Positions 55,625 through 63,640 of a DNA stretch of 64,000 nucleotides are shown in pieces. The position numbers and the translations under genes were made by a program. The stretch's first letter is position 1, and the number at the start of each line of letters is the position of its first letter. Below the pieces are notes generated by a model that was not told the DNA's origin, ran no database searches, and was given only the letters and a program-made list of their open reading frames with translations. Source of the DNA: JBEEOW01 sp041191405 (lineage in GTDB: Bacteria; Bacteroidota; Bacteroidia; Cytophagales; UBA9547); the NCBI GenBank assembly GCA_041191405.1, contig JBEEOW010000016.1, positions 1 to 64,000 on the forward strand, written 5' to 3'.

Positions 55625-55846
55625 TTATTTATGTTCAAATCGTTCTTTACCAGTTTGTGCGTCTTTTTCGTCACCGGGTTCCCATACCGTTACAGTGTCA
55701 GTAAAAAGCATATTTCTTCCTATACTTGTGTAAGCAGTATAGATAAGTGTAATTATCAATAAAAAAACTAAATATGACTTTAATGCCCTTAATTCTAAAA
55801 TTGACAAAGTAAGAAATCTAAATATTTTTTCTAACAAGTATAACAT
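55625..55846 (-). CDS. Small single-pass membrane protein in the polyamine-like cluster
   Basis: A 73-residue protein with one strong membrane helix (SYLVFLLIITLIYTAYTSIG, about 24-43), a basic/hydrophobic N-terminal amphipathic segment (EKIFRFLTLSILELRALK) and an acidic C-terminal tail (VWEPGDEKDAQTGKERFEHK). I recognise no named family. It follows DUF4178 with a 1-base gap and precedes DUF350 by 18 bases. The tight packing marks it as a genuine gene and likely part of a membrane complex. Confidence 0.7.
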   Translation of the reverse strand: MLYLLEKIFRFLTLSILELRALKSYLVFLLIITLIYTAYTSIGRNMLFTDTVTVWEPGDEKDAQTGKERFEHK

Positions 55847-55847
55847 A

Positions 55848-57116
55848 TTATTCAGCTCTTGAAATTAAGTATATCAATGGGTATATAAATATTAACACAA
55901 ACATAATCCAGAAATTATTCCAAGAATACGGATTTTCAACTACAGATACAGAAAATGAGGTTGGATTAAATCCGTTATAATAACCTGTTTGCGGAGTATT
56001 TTGCTGAGTTGGTGGCATAACATACACTTTCAATATCATTCTATATTTACCTGCTGGCATACTTTCAAGGTTAAAGGAAGTAGAAGTTGAACCTTCACTC
56101 CAGTCACTACCAGAATATTTTTCTACCCCTGTATCAAAATAATATTCTCTTCCCGAAATTTCATCAACCATTGTTACACTTGTTTCAAGCCAAGAATTAC
56201 TTACTTCTGCATATAAATTATAATTCACTAGTGATTTGCCGAAAAGTCCATCTTTAATTTCAAAATCAGGACTAATAATCTCTTTACTTTCGCCTAATTC
56301 ATCATATGTGAAATCAAAATTTTGATTAAAAACCTCCCTTTCAGGATAATAAATAGATTTACAAATTGCTAATCCAATAATTAAAGCTAGAAAAAACAGT
56401 GCTGTTTTAAAAACAGCAAATCCGATTTCATCAGAAAACAATCCAATTTTATGGTCAAAATCCACATATTCCTTTGAATCTTTTTCTGTTATTTCTTTAT
56501 TAGGCAATAAATCAGATAACTGTTTATAAGTTAATGGTTTCCCAATAAACCAATCATCTTCCTCATTAATAACTTGAATATCTCCACAGATATATTCAGT
56601 TTCAGAATATGATGTAGCATCAGTTAAATCCCAATCGAATTCCCCCTCTGCAGCAATATATTCAACCCTATAATTACTTGTTTCTTTACAAGGTATATTG
56701 TTATAGTAAAGCTTATCTTTCTTAAACTCAATCTTGTCTTTGTCATTCACAAGTCGTAGTAAAGACCATTCGTAATAAGCAAAAACTAAGATAATTTTTT
56801 GTTCATTTCTTGGCGAATAAAAGTAATACTCTTTCCAAGTATCGTATTCACCAAAATAATTAGCAGTAACGATTCCTGTACAATAATATTCTGTTTTATC
56901 ATATACAAGCTTAGTTCCTACATTCAATTGTGGAGAGGTGGCATATTTAAAAGTTGCGACCTCTGTACAAATATTAAAATCAAAATTATATTTACTAAAT
57001 GTTTTACAAGATGGACAAGAAATATATGATGATTTTGAAGGAAATAAAACCGTTAGACTTTTATTACAATGTGAACAATTACACCTTACCGTATTAGGAA
57101 TATTTACTGTTGCCAT
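55848..57116 (-). CDS. DUF4178 protein with N-terminal zinc ribbon and membrane helices
   Basis: A 422-residue protein. The N-terminal NTVRCNCSHCNKSLTVLFPS ... YISCPSCKTFSKY (residues 8-45) is a CxxC...CxxC zinc-ribbon-like module. DUF4178 features follow: LNVGTKLVYDKTEYYCTGIV, WKEYYFYSPRNEQKIILVFA and EFDWDLTDATSYSETEYI. A membrane helix (ALFFLALIIGLAICKSIYY, about 238-256), a beta-rich domain (about 260-390) and a C-terminal helix (FWIMFVLIFIYPLIYL) complete it. Function unknown. It lies between the AdoMet-decarboxylase-like and small membrane genes, each within 10 bases, so it belongs to the same transcript. Confidence 0.8.
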   Translation of the reverse strand: MATVNIPNTVRCNCSHCNKSLTVLFPSKSSYISCPSCKTFSKYNFDFNICTEVATFKYATSPQLNVGTKLVYDKTEYYCTGIVTANYFGEYDTWKEYYFYSPRNEQKIILVFAYYEWSLLRLVNDKDKIEFKKDKLYYNNIPCKETSNYRVEYIAAEGEFDWDLTDATSYSETEYICGDIQVINEEDDWFIGKPLTYKQLSDLLPNKEITEKDSKEYVDFDHKIGLFSDEIGFAVFKTALFFLALIIGLAICKSIYYPEREVFNQNFDFTYDELGESKEIISPDFEIKDGLFGKSLVNYNLYAEVSNSWLETSVTMVDEISGREYYFDTGVEKYSGSDWSEGSTSTSFNLESMPAGKYRMILKVYVMPPTQQNTPQTGYYNGFNPTSFSVSVVENPYSWNNFWIMFVLIFIYPLIYLISRAE

Positions 57117-57125
57117 ACCTCCCTA

Positions 57126-57485
57126 TTATCTAAAAACTTCTTGTAAATCAACTTTATTTGCTTCAAAAAAAATAGCACAAAAATCAGCTAAGGTCCTGGC
57201 TTTGTCTGAATTATCTTTCATAAAATTAGATAAGTAAATATCTAATGTTAATAACTGAAATTCGGGCCAAGTATGAAAAGCAACATGCGATTCGGTTAAA
57301 CAAACAATTCCTGTATAGCCACCACCATCAAAATGATGTAAATGCGCATGTAAATTGTGCAAATCAAGCACAGTAATTTTTTTATTTAACTCAGTTAAAA
57401 ATACTTCTCCATTTTCGAGCAAAGCAATATTGCTAGTATGGATAGTTGCTAAAATATGTAAACCTTTGTTGTACTGATTAACCAT
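57126..57485 (-). CDS. speD: S-adenosylmethionine decarboxylase-like proenzyme
   Basis: SpeD cleaves itself at a serine to form a pyruvoyl cofactor and makes decarboxylated AdoMet, the aminopropyl donor for spermidine synthase. Start chosen at 57485 (MVNQYNKGLHILAT, 119 residues); the longer frame has an unlikely N-terminus. The cleavage motif LTESHVAFHTWPE is at residues 63-75 (Glu65, Ser66, His71). Aligned without gaps to my memory of the Thermotoga enzyme (Ser63, His68, Cys83), the catalytic Cys position is Ser86 in LDIYLSNF. Activity may be changed. A -7-like TATTTTTG (57519-57526, - strand) lies 33 bases upstream, with no well-spaced TTG. It is first in the cluster feeding the synthase-like gene. 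Confidence 0.82.
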   Translation of the reverse strand: MVNQYNKGLHILATIHTSNIALLENGEVFLTELNKKITVLDLHNLHAHLHHFDGGGYTGIVCLTESHVAFHTWPEFQLLTLDIYLSNFMKDNSDKARTLADFCAIFFEANKVDLQEVFR

Positions 57486-57576
57486 GCTTATAAATGTGCT
57501 ACAATAGCGCACATTCCACAAAAATATAAATTAAAATTCAAATTGTTATAGAATTGAAAATTTAAACTTCAACAAG

Positions 57577-57927
57577 CTATTTTTTATGTTCAACACCAAA
57601 CTCTTGCATTAATTCTAAACCATAATTACGTATGGTTTCTATAATTTTAATTGCATCTTGACCTCTTTTTGTAATTGAATATTCCACCTTAGGTGGTATT
57701 ACAGGGTAAGCTTTTCGGTCAACAAAACCTTCTAACTCCAATTCTCTTAATTGACTGGTGAGCATTTTATGAGTGATATGAGGAATGTCTTTTTTCAACT
57801 CCCCATAACGCATTACTTTATCCTTTAGCCTCCAAAGTATTGGCATTTTCCAAGTTCCACCAATCCTATCCATTGCAAACTCTACAGGATTGTAATATAA
57901 TTTATTGTTGAATAAAAACTCTGGCAT
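57577..57927 (-). CDS. HxlR-family winged-helix transcriptional regulator
   Basis: A 116-residue regulator of the HxlR/MarR-like winged-helix class, often redox- or aldehyde-responsive. Signatures are RIGGTWKMPILWRLKDKVMRYG, ELKKDIPHITHKMLTSQLRE (recognition helix) and VEYSITKRGQDAIKII. It is divergent from the NADP reductase homologue at 58054, the usual arrangement for HxlR and its target. The shared 126-base spacer holds a small imperfect palindrome (AGTGTGTATCACT, 57955-57967). It is on the same strand as the downstream polyamine-like cluster, 91 bases ahead, so read-through into speD is possible. Confidence 0.9.
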   Translation of the reverse strand: MPEFLFNNKLYYNPVEFAMDRIGGTWKMPILWRLKDKVMRYGELKKDIPHITHKMLTSQLRELELEGFVDRKAYPVIPPKVEYSITKRGQDAIKIIETIRNYGLELMQEFGVEHKK

Positions 57928-57983
57928 AGTTCATTTGTCTATTACTTTCCTAAAAGTGTGTATCACTATTTGAAGTAAGTATA

Positions 57984-58014
57984 TTGGTAAAGGTAATATA
58001 TAACACTAACTTTG
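57984..58014 (+). promoter_or_regulatory. Consensus promoter for the NADP reductase homologue
   Basis: TTG (57984-57986) and TAACTTTG (58007-58014) are 20 bases apart, an exact fit to TTG-N20-TAnnTTTG. The start codon follows 39 bases after the -7 box. A repressor bound in the HxlR-side spacer could cover it. Confidence 0.75.
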
Positions 58015-58053
58015 TTTAAAATGATTAAGAAAAAATTCGTATAATTTAGAATC

Positions 58054-58671
58054 ATGAAAATAGCAATAATTGGTACCGGAAATGTAGGTGGTGCATTAGC
58101 AACAAAATGGGCGAAAAAAGGTCACGAAATTTACTTGGGTGTGCGTGATGTAAATAATTTCAAAGGCAAAGAGTTATTAGCAAACCCTAATACTCAAGTA
58201 TTAACCATTGAGAATGCAGTGGCTACATCTGAAATAATTTTAATTTCAACTCCAGCAACCTCAGCAATTGATGTGGCAAAAAGTTTAGGAAATACTTCTG
58301 GAAAAATAATTATTGATACCATGAACATAGTAATGGGTAGAGGTCCAGAAGGTTACAAAAACACAACTGCGGCCATTTTGGATAATACCGAAACCAACGA
58401 TGTTGTAAAATGCTTTAACACTACAGGTTTCAACAATATGCAAAACCCAGATTATAATGGAACTGCGATTGATGTTTTTGTGGCTGGAGATAGTGTAAAA
58501 GGCAAAGAAATAGCGATACAACTTGCTAAAGATGCAGGATTTGCGGAGTGTTACAATATTGGTGGAAATGACAAATTTGAATTAATGGAACAGTTCGCTT
58601 GGTTCTGGATTAACTTAGCAATGTTTCAAGGTCAAGGTAGAGATATTGCATTTAAATTATTGAAGAGATAG
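58054..58671 (+). CDS. F420-dependent-NADP-reductase-type oxidoreductase
   Basis: A 205-residue Rossmann protein of the NADPH-dependent F420 reductase/coenzyme-binding family. KIAIIGTGNVGGALATKWAK (residues 2-21) binds the nucleotide, GHEIYLGVRD (about 23-32) supplies the NADP-type Arg, and VVKCFNTTGFNNM is a family hallmark. The natural cofactor in a bacterium that probably lacks F420 is unknown; the reaction is likely a reduction controlled by the divergent HxlR regulator. It is a single gene with its own strong promoter. A terminator-like hairpin follows at 58686-58721. Confidence 0.85.
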   Translation: MKIAIIGTGNVGGALATKWAKKGHEIYLGVRDVNNFKGKELLANPNTQVLTIENAVATSEIILISTPATSAIDVAKSLGNTSGKIIIDTMNIVMGRGPEGYKNTTAAILDNTETNDVVKCFNTTGFNNMQNPDYNGTAIDVFVAGDSVKGKEIAIQLAKDAGFAECYNIGGNDKFELMEQFAWFWINLAMFQGQGRDIAFKLLKR

Positions 58672-58685
58672 GTAAAAATAGATAA

Positions 58686-58721
58686 GTGAGCATTTATATT
58701 CTTAAAATCTTAAATGCTCAC
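58686..58721. terminator. Hairpin shared by two convergent gene ends
   Basis: GTGAGCATTTA (58686-58696) pairs perfectly with TAAATGCTCAC (58711-58721). The - strand stop at 58718-58720 lies inside the right arm. T-runs are weak on both sides, so efficiency is uncertain. Confidence 0.5.
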
Positions 58722-60466
58722 TCTTCAAATTTCTCCAATAATTTTTCATATAAAAAAAGTTGGCGAACTAATTCGTTATTTTTTTCTTCAATTTCACTTG
58801 AGAAACTTCCTTCTAATTGTTGCTCAGATTTCGTTAAAAAACTTGACTTACTATTACTAAAACTTATAAATGCATATTTCTTTGAGCTACCCTCTTTATG
58901 GTTAGTTATAATCAATTCATTGCATTCATAACATATTTGTATTGAGGCAACTAATTGTTTCTGATTATATATCATAATTGCATCATGTGGATTAAAATCA
59001 CAATCACTTAAATTGTGATTAATCATATAACTATCTCTAAAAAAAGATAAAACCGTATCAAGTTCTGCATCAGTCATTTTTATCTCTTTAAAACAATTAT
59101 TGCATTTCATTTTTATTTCTAAAATTCTATCAACTTTAATTTCATTTGTATGCATGAAGATTCCAGTTGAGTGTTGAATTCTTATAATTTTATTTATAAA
59201 ATCAATATCCTTATAGTTTAATGCTGAGGATAATAAATTAAAATAATACTCAATTTTCTTATTTATAAACCATGAATCAATCGAATCTGTAAAATGCATG
59301 TTATAAATAGTAAAAAAATATTTTTTCTTTGTTGATTTAACTCCAATATTGTAAGAATACAATTTATTTATACCAGTTATTTTAATTATTAATGAATCAG
59401 AAGTTTCAAATATTACTTTTTCAAAATCTACAAAATGAGAAAAGAAAGACTTAATTGATGTTAAATCAGTCGTATCGCTAAAATTATAAGTGGATATCTT
59501 TTTATTGTATTTGTTATTTTGTACCAATGAATCGACCCAATTGCCTTCTTGTAAATTTTCAGGCATATAAATCCTTGAATACCTTTCTTTAAAATAATTA
59601 TATTTTTCGAATTGAATAATTGATTTTTCAATACTAATATTTCTTTTTAAATTATTTACAACAAGCTGTTTACCATATTGAAAAATATCATTTATACCTT
59701 TAAAATTATAAATTTTATCAATCGTATATGATTCCGTTATCCCTGTATTTATATCGCTAAAGTAAATTATACAATAATTAATATCCCAAAAAATTTTTAC
59801 TTCATCTCCATTACTGAAAGTATATAAATCATTGTAAAAAATATGTTGTTCATTAGGATCAACAATTGAATATTCTACTATAGAAAAATGGTCTTTAATA
59901 ATATTAAGAAAATCGCCAAAATCCACTCTTTCTTCACAACTTATAGTATTGTTGTTATAGATTAAATTTAAGCTATCAAGCTTATTTATTTTATCTTTTT
60001 GAGGCAGAAATGAATTGAATACATAAAAATTCAAAGTATCGTTTGTGCTTTTATAAACATTTCGTTCGTGAAAACTAAACAAATAAGCATTTGATAAATT
60101 TAATGAACTTAATTCTTTAAATACCTTTCCATTATACTTTAAATCAGATACATAACCATACAATTCTATTTTATCTAAAACATTTTGATTATAAAAACAT
60201 AAAGAAAATTGCAAAGAATCAACTTCAAAAATAGCTTTTAGTGAATCACTTGATTCAAAAGAAATACCTTTCAAATCTGCATTTTGAGAAATAAAAAGTT
60301 TTATATCACCTAGTTGAAATTTAAAATTTGAGTTTTTATCAACTTTAAAAATTGACTGTCCTTTATTCTTTAATAAATTATCAGCCCAAAAAACATCTTT
60401 ATCTAATGCTTTTAATTCATTAATAAATATACATAAATAAAAAAATGTGATTAATATTCTTTTCAT
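58718..60466 (-). CDS. Exported protein of unknown function downstream of rodA
   Basis: A 582-residue protein with a Sec signal peptide (MKRILITFFYLCIFINELKA). The mature part is hydrophilic, Asn/Asp/Lys-rich, with recurrent patterns such as FESSDSLKAIFEVDSLQFSL and IFETSDSLIIKITGINKLYS, and a CNNCFKEI cluster near residue 448. No T9SS tail, lipobox or membrane helix is visible, so it is probably periplasmic. I recognise no family. It starts 16 bases after the rodA stop and may be read from the elongation operon, though the function need not be related. Base composition is even more A/T-rich than in its neighbours. Confidence 0.7.
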   Translation of the reverse strand: MKRILITFFYLCIFINELKALDKDVFWADNLLKNKGQSIFKVDKNSNFKFQLGDIKLFISQNADLKGISFESSDSLKAIFEVDSLQFSLCFYNQNVLDKIELYGYVSDLKYNGKVFKELSSLNLSNAYLFSFHERNVYKSTNDTLNFYVFNSFLPQKDKINKLDSLNLIYNNNTISCEERVDFGDFLNIIKDHFSIVEYSIVDPNEQHIFYNDLYTFSNGDEVKIFWDINYCIIYFSDINTGITESYTIDKIYNFKGINDIFQYGKQLVVNNLKRNISIEKSIIQFEKYNYFKERYSRIYMPENLQEGNWVDSLVQNNKYNKKISTYNFSDTTDLTSIKSFFSHFVDFEKVIFETSDSLIIKITGINKLYSYNIGVKSTKKKYFFTIYNMHFTDSIDSWFINKKIEYYFNLLSSALNYKDIDFINKIIRIQHSTGIFMHTNEIKVDRILEIKMKCNNCFKEIKMTDAELDTVLSFFRDSYMINHNLSDCDFNPHDAIMIYNQKQLVASIQICYECNELIITNHKEGSSKKYAFISFSNSKSSFLTKSEQQLEGSFSSEIEEKNNELVRQLFLYEKLLEKFEE

Positions 60467-60482
60467 AAAATGCTACAACAAC

Positions 60483-61760
60483 CTACAACATTTGCTTTTT
60501 ACTTGCATCAAAATTCAAGAAAATAAACAACAAAATAGTAAATGACCATAATGATGACCCTCCATAGCTAAAAAATGGCAATGGAATACCAACCACAGGA
60601 AATAAACCTATCGTCATACCAATATTTACTATAAAATGGAAAAAGAATATACACACCACACAATATCCGTAAATTCGGGCCATTTTAATTTTTTGTCGCT
60701 CCGCCAAATAGAGTAGTCTAAACATAAAGGCAACAAACAAACTGATTACTACCAATGTACCAAACCAACCATGCTCCTCTCCTATGGTACAGAAAATAAA
60801 GTCGGTACTTTGCTCGGGTACAAAATCGAATTTTGTTTGTGTTCCTTGTAAAAAACCTTTACCCCAAAATCCACCTGAACCAATGGCAACTTTTGATTGC
60901 GTTACGTTCCAACCATAACCAGTTGGGTCACCATCAGGATTAATCAAAGCCTTAACACGCCCTTGTTGGTGAGGCTTCATTACATTGTACACAACATAAT
61001 CTACACTATAAATTACGCCAATAATAAATGCCAAACAAGCCACCACGGTAATAATAGGTTGCACTACGTGTCGCTTATAAAATACAATACCTCCAATTAT
61101 AAATGAAGCTATGGTTGAAAAGCCAATTACCAAATATATTTTCTCAACGAGCAATGCCAAAATGAGCAAAAATCCTGATATTAAACCCATTATAATTGGT
61201 AGTGGTGTCAATCCTTCAAGATAAAAAACGATAAAAAAGGTACAAAATACCATAGCCGAACCAGTATCACCTTGTAACATAATTAATGCTACTGGCAATC
61301 CAACCAAGCCTGCAAGCACCATTTGAGTTTTCTTTTGGTCAATTCGAATTGAAATATCACCAAGATAACGTGAAACGGCTAAAGCTGTTGAAAATTTAGC
61401 AAATTCGGCAGGCTGTATTCTAAATGAACCTACTTCAAACCACGATTTTGAACCGGCTACTTCCCTACCAAAAATCAAAACAGCAACCAAGGTAAGCATT
61501 ACCAATCCATAAATAACGTAGGCAAAAGCATCGTAAAACTTATAATCAATGAGCATTAAAAAAATAATTAATACTGTAGCACAACCTAACCAAAGTAACT
61601 GTTTACCTGAATTAATAGAAAAATCAAGTATACTTTGCTTTAACGATGGATCATAAACAGCTGCATAAATATTACACCAACCCAAAAAAGCTAATACAAC
61701 AAACATGAGCACTGTTATCCAGTCAACTCCTTCGGTAAATTCTTCGTGCTGCCTTCTCAT
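60483..61760 (-). CDS. rodA: Rod-shape peptidoglycan glycosyltransferase RodA
   Basis: RodA is the SEDS-family glycan polymerase of the elongasome and works with PBP2. The 425-residue protein has about ten membrane helices. Family phrases are GSKSWFEVGSFRIQPAEFAK (about 108-127), QGDTGSAMVF (about 160-169), NPDGDPTGYGWNVTQSKVAIGSGG with GKGFLQGTQTKFDFVPEQSTDFIF (about 275-322), and GIPLPFFSYGGSSLWS near the end. The start overlaps the mrdA stop by one base (TAATG). The order mreD-mrdA-rodA is the classic elongation operon. The candidate catalytic Asp lies in the QSTDFIF loop region. Confidence 0.95.
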   Translation of the reverse strand: MRRQHEEFTEGVDWITVLMFVVLAFLGWCNIYAAVYDPSLKQSILDFSINSGKQLLWLGCATVLIIFLMLIDYKFYDAFAYVIYGLVMLTLVAVLIFGREVAGSKSWFEVGSFRIQPAEFAKFSTALAVSRYLGDISIRIDQKKTQMVLAGLVGLPVALIMLQGDTGSAMVFCTFFIVFYLEGLTPLPIIMGLISGFLLILALLVEKIYLVIGFSTIASFIIGGIVFYKRHVVQPIITVVACLAFIIGVIYSVDYVVYNVMKPHQQGRVKALINPDGDPTGYGWNVTQSKVAIGSGGFWGKGFLQGTQTKFDFVPEQSTDFIFCTIGEEHGWFGTLVVISLFVAFMFRLLYLAERQKIKMARIYGYCVVCIFFFHFIVNIGMTIGLFPVVGIPLPFFSYGGSSLWSFTILLFIFLNFDASKKQML

Positions 61761-63640
61761 TATTCTATGAATACACCTTTAACAACATAATCTTCTCTTT
61801 GCTGATTTTCAATAGTACCTGTTAAGTATTTTTGAATAATCAAACTTGCCATTGGTGCGGCTGCGGTAGCTCCCCAACCTGCGTTTTCAAGCACTACACA
61901 AATAGCAATTTTAGGCTGAACCATTGGTGCAAAACCAATAAAAAGTGAGTTATCTTTTCCATGTGGATTTTGTGCAGTACCTGTTTTACCACAAATTTGT
62001 ATATTTTTTGAGCGAGCCATAGTTGCAGTACCACGTTGTACTACAGCTTCCATTGCCCTAGTAATAAAATCAAAATATTCTGGTTTGATATTTACATAAT
62101 GTTTTTGATTGTATTTTTTTAGACGATGTCTTCTATCCCCAATTCCATTGATTAAATGAGGAGTAATATAATAACCTTTATTTGCAATTATTGCTGCTAA
62201 ATTAGCCAATTGTATAGGCAAAACTCCCATTTCTCCTTGTCCTAAACCTAACGAATAAATTGTAGAAAAAGCCCAACGGTTATCTCCATAAATTTTATCA
62301 TAAAACTTATTTGAAGGTAAATTTCCTTTTCCAACTGATGGTAAATCAACATCTAATCTTTGACCAATTCCAAATTGCTCCACAGCTGGTCGCCATAAAT
62401 CAAATCCGATTTCTGTATCTCTAAAATAACTTGTACTTTTTCCTCTGTTCAATAATTTTTTAAATACAGCTACATAATAAGGATTACATGAAACCCTTAT
62501 TGATTCAAATACATTGGCTGAAGAGTGACTACCATGGCAATTTACCACCGAACGATTACAAGGAAAAACAGTACTTGTATCTATCAAACCTTCATTCAAT
62601 GCAATCAAAGCATTTACTAATTTAAATGTACTACCAGGTGGGTATGAGGCATTTAATGGGCGAACAAACAATGGTTTTGATGGGTCTTTCAATAATGCCG
62701 CATAATTTTTCTTCATTTCTTTACCACGAAGAATATTTGGGTCGTAACTAGGGCTAGAAACAAATGCTAAAATTTCACCAGTACTAGGTTCAATAGCAAC
62801 AATACTTCCTGTTTTTCCGGCAATTAAATATTCTGCATATTGTTGTAACTCAAGATCAACACTACAAAATAAATCTTTTCCAGCTACAGATAGTGTATCG
62901 TATTTCCCATCACCAAATGAACCACGTTCTAAACCATGAACATCAGTCATGATAAACTTTGTACCACGTTGACCTTTTAAAAAATCTTCATATTTCTGTT
63001 CTAAACCACTCCTACCAATATAGTCACCAGGTTTGTAGGTAAAGTTACCTTGCTCGGCAAGTTTATCTAATTTTTCTTTACCAATTTCACCAATATAACC
63101 CAAAGCATTTGCCATTGATTTATGAGGATACATCCTAACTGAACGAGCTTGAACTTCAAATCCTGGATAATCTACCAATCTATCCTGAATCAAAGCAAAC
63201 TCTTGAGCAGTTAACTGCCCCATAAAAACATTGGGTTTAAATGAACTGTAGGTATCTTTTATTTTTTTCTTACCCGTTTTCTTATCAATTACAATTTGAC
63301 CGGTTTTCTTGTCAATTTCATACTTTATCTCATTTATTTTTGCGATAAATTCACTTTTTGTTAAACCAAAAACTTCACAAAAAGCCAAAGTATCATCAAT
63401 TTTGGTTTTTCTAGGGGTATAAATAATATCAAAAACAGGTGTATTTGACACCAAAATTCTATCTTTTCTATCTTTGATTGTGCCTCGGTGAGGATAAACA
63501 GTTACTCTTTTGATAGCATTGGTAAATGCCTTGGTTTGATAATCAGAATTTAGTACCTGAATAAACAATAGTTTTATTAAGTAAACTACTGCAACTAATA
63601 AAATCGCAAACTGTATGGTTCTAATCTTATTTTCTCTCAT
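61760..63640 (-). CDS. mrdA: Penicillin-binding protein 2 (elongation transpeptidase)
   Basis: PBP2 cross-links peptidoglycan during side-wall growth. The 626-residue protein has an N-terminal membrane anchor (IQFAILLVAVVYLIKLLFIQ, about 9-28), a pedestal domain with PHRGTIKDRKDRILVSN, and a transpeptidase domain. Active-site motifs are SxxK as S337-T-F-K340 in YPPGSTFKLVNA, SxN in VSCNPYYV, and KTGTAQNPHG. A Lys-rich insertion near 105-132 contains two KKTG motifs, in the pedestal. It overlaps mreD by 4 bases and rodA by 1 base, so the three are coupled. No feature suggests a loss of function. Confidence 0.95.
   Translation of the reverse strand: MRENKIRTIQFAILLVAVVYLIKLLFIQVLNSDYQTKAFTNAIKRVTVYPHRGTIKDRKDRILVSNTPVFDIIYTPRKTKIDDTLAFCEVFGLTKSEFIAKINEIKYEIDKKTGQIVIDKKTGKKKIKDTYSSFKPNVFMGQLTAQEFALIQDRLVDYPGFEVQARSVRMYPHKSMANALGYIGEIGKEKLDKLAEQGNFTYKPGDYIGRSGLEQKYEDFLKGQRGTKFIMTDVHGLERGSFGDGKYDTLSVAGKDLFCSVDLELQQYAEYLIAGKTGSIVAIEPSTGEILAFVSSPSYDPNILRGKEMKKNYAALLKDPSKPLFVRPLNASYPPGSTFKLVNALIALNEGLIDTSTVFPCNRSVVNCHGSHSSANVFESIRVSCNPYYVAVFKKLLNRGKSTSYFRDTEIGFDLWRPAVEQFGIGQRLDVDLPSVGKGNLPSNKFYDKIYGDNRWAFSTIYSLGLGQGEMGVLPIQLANLAAIIANKGYYITPHLINGIGDRRHRLKKYNQKHYVNIKPEYFDFITRAMEAVVQRGTATMARSKNIQICGKTGTAQNPHGKDNSLFIGFAPMVQPKIAICVVLENAGWGATAAAPMASLIIQKYLTGTIENQQREDYVVKGVFIE

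Noticed and set aside
57486..57521. Longer N-terminus of the SpeD-like protein
   Set aside because: Twelve extra residues precede the conserved start of the family and cover the likely -7 box.
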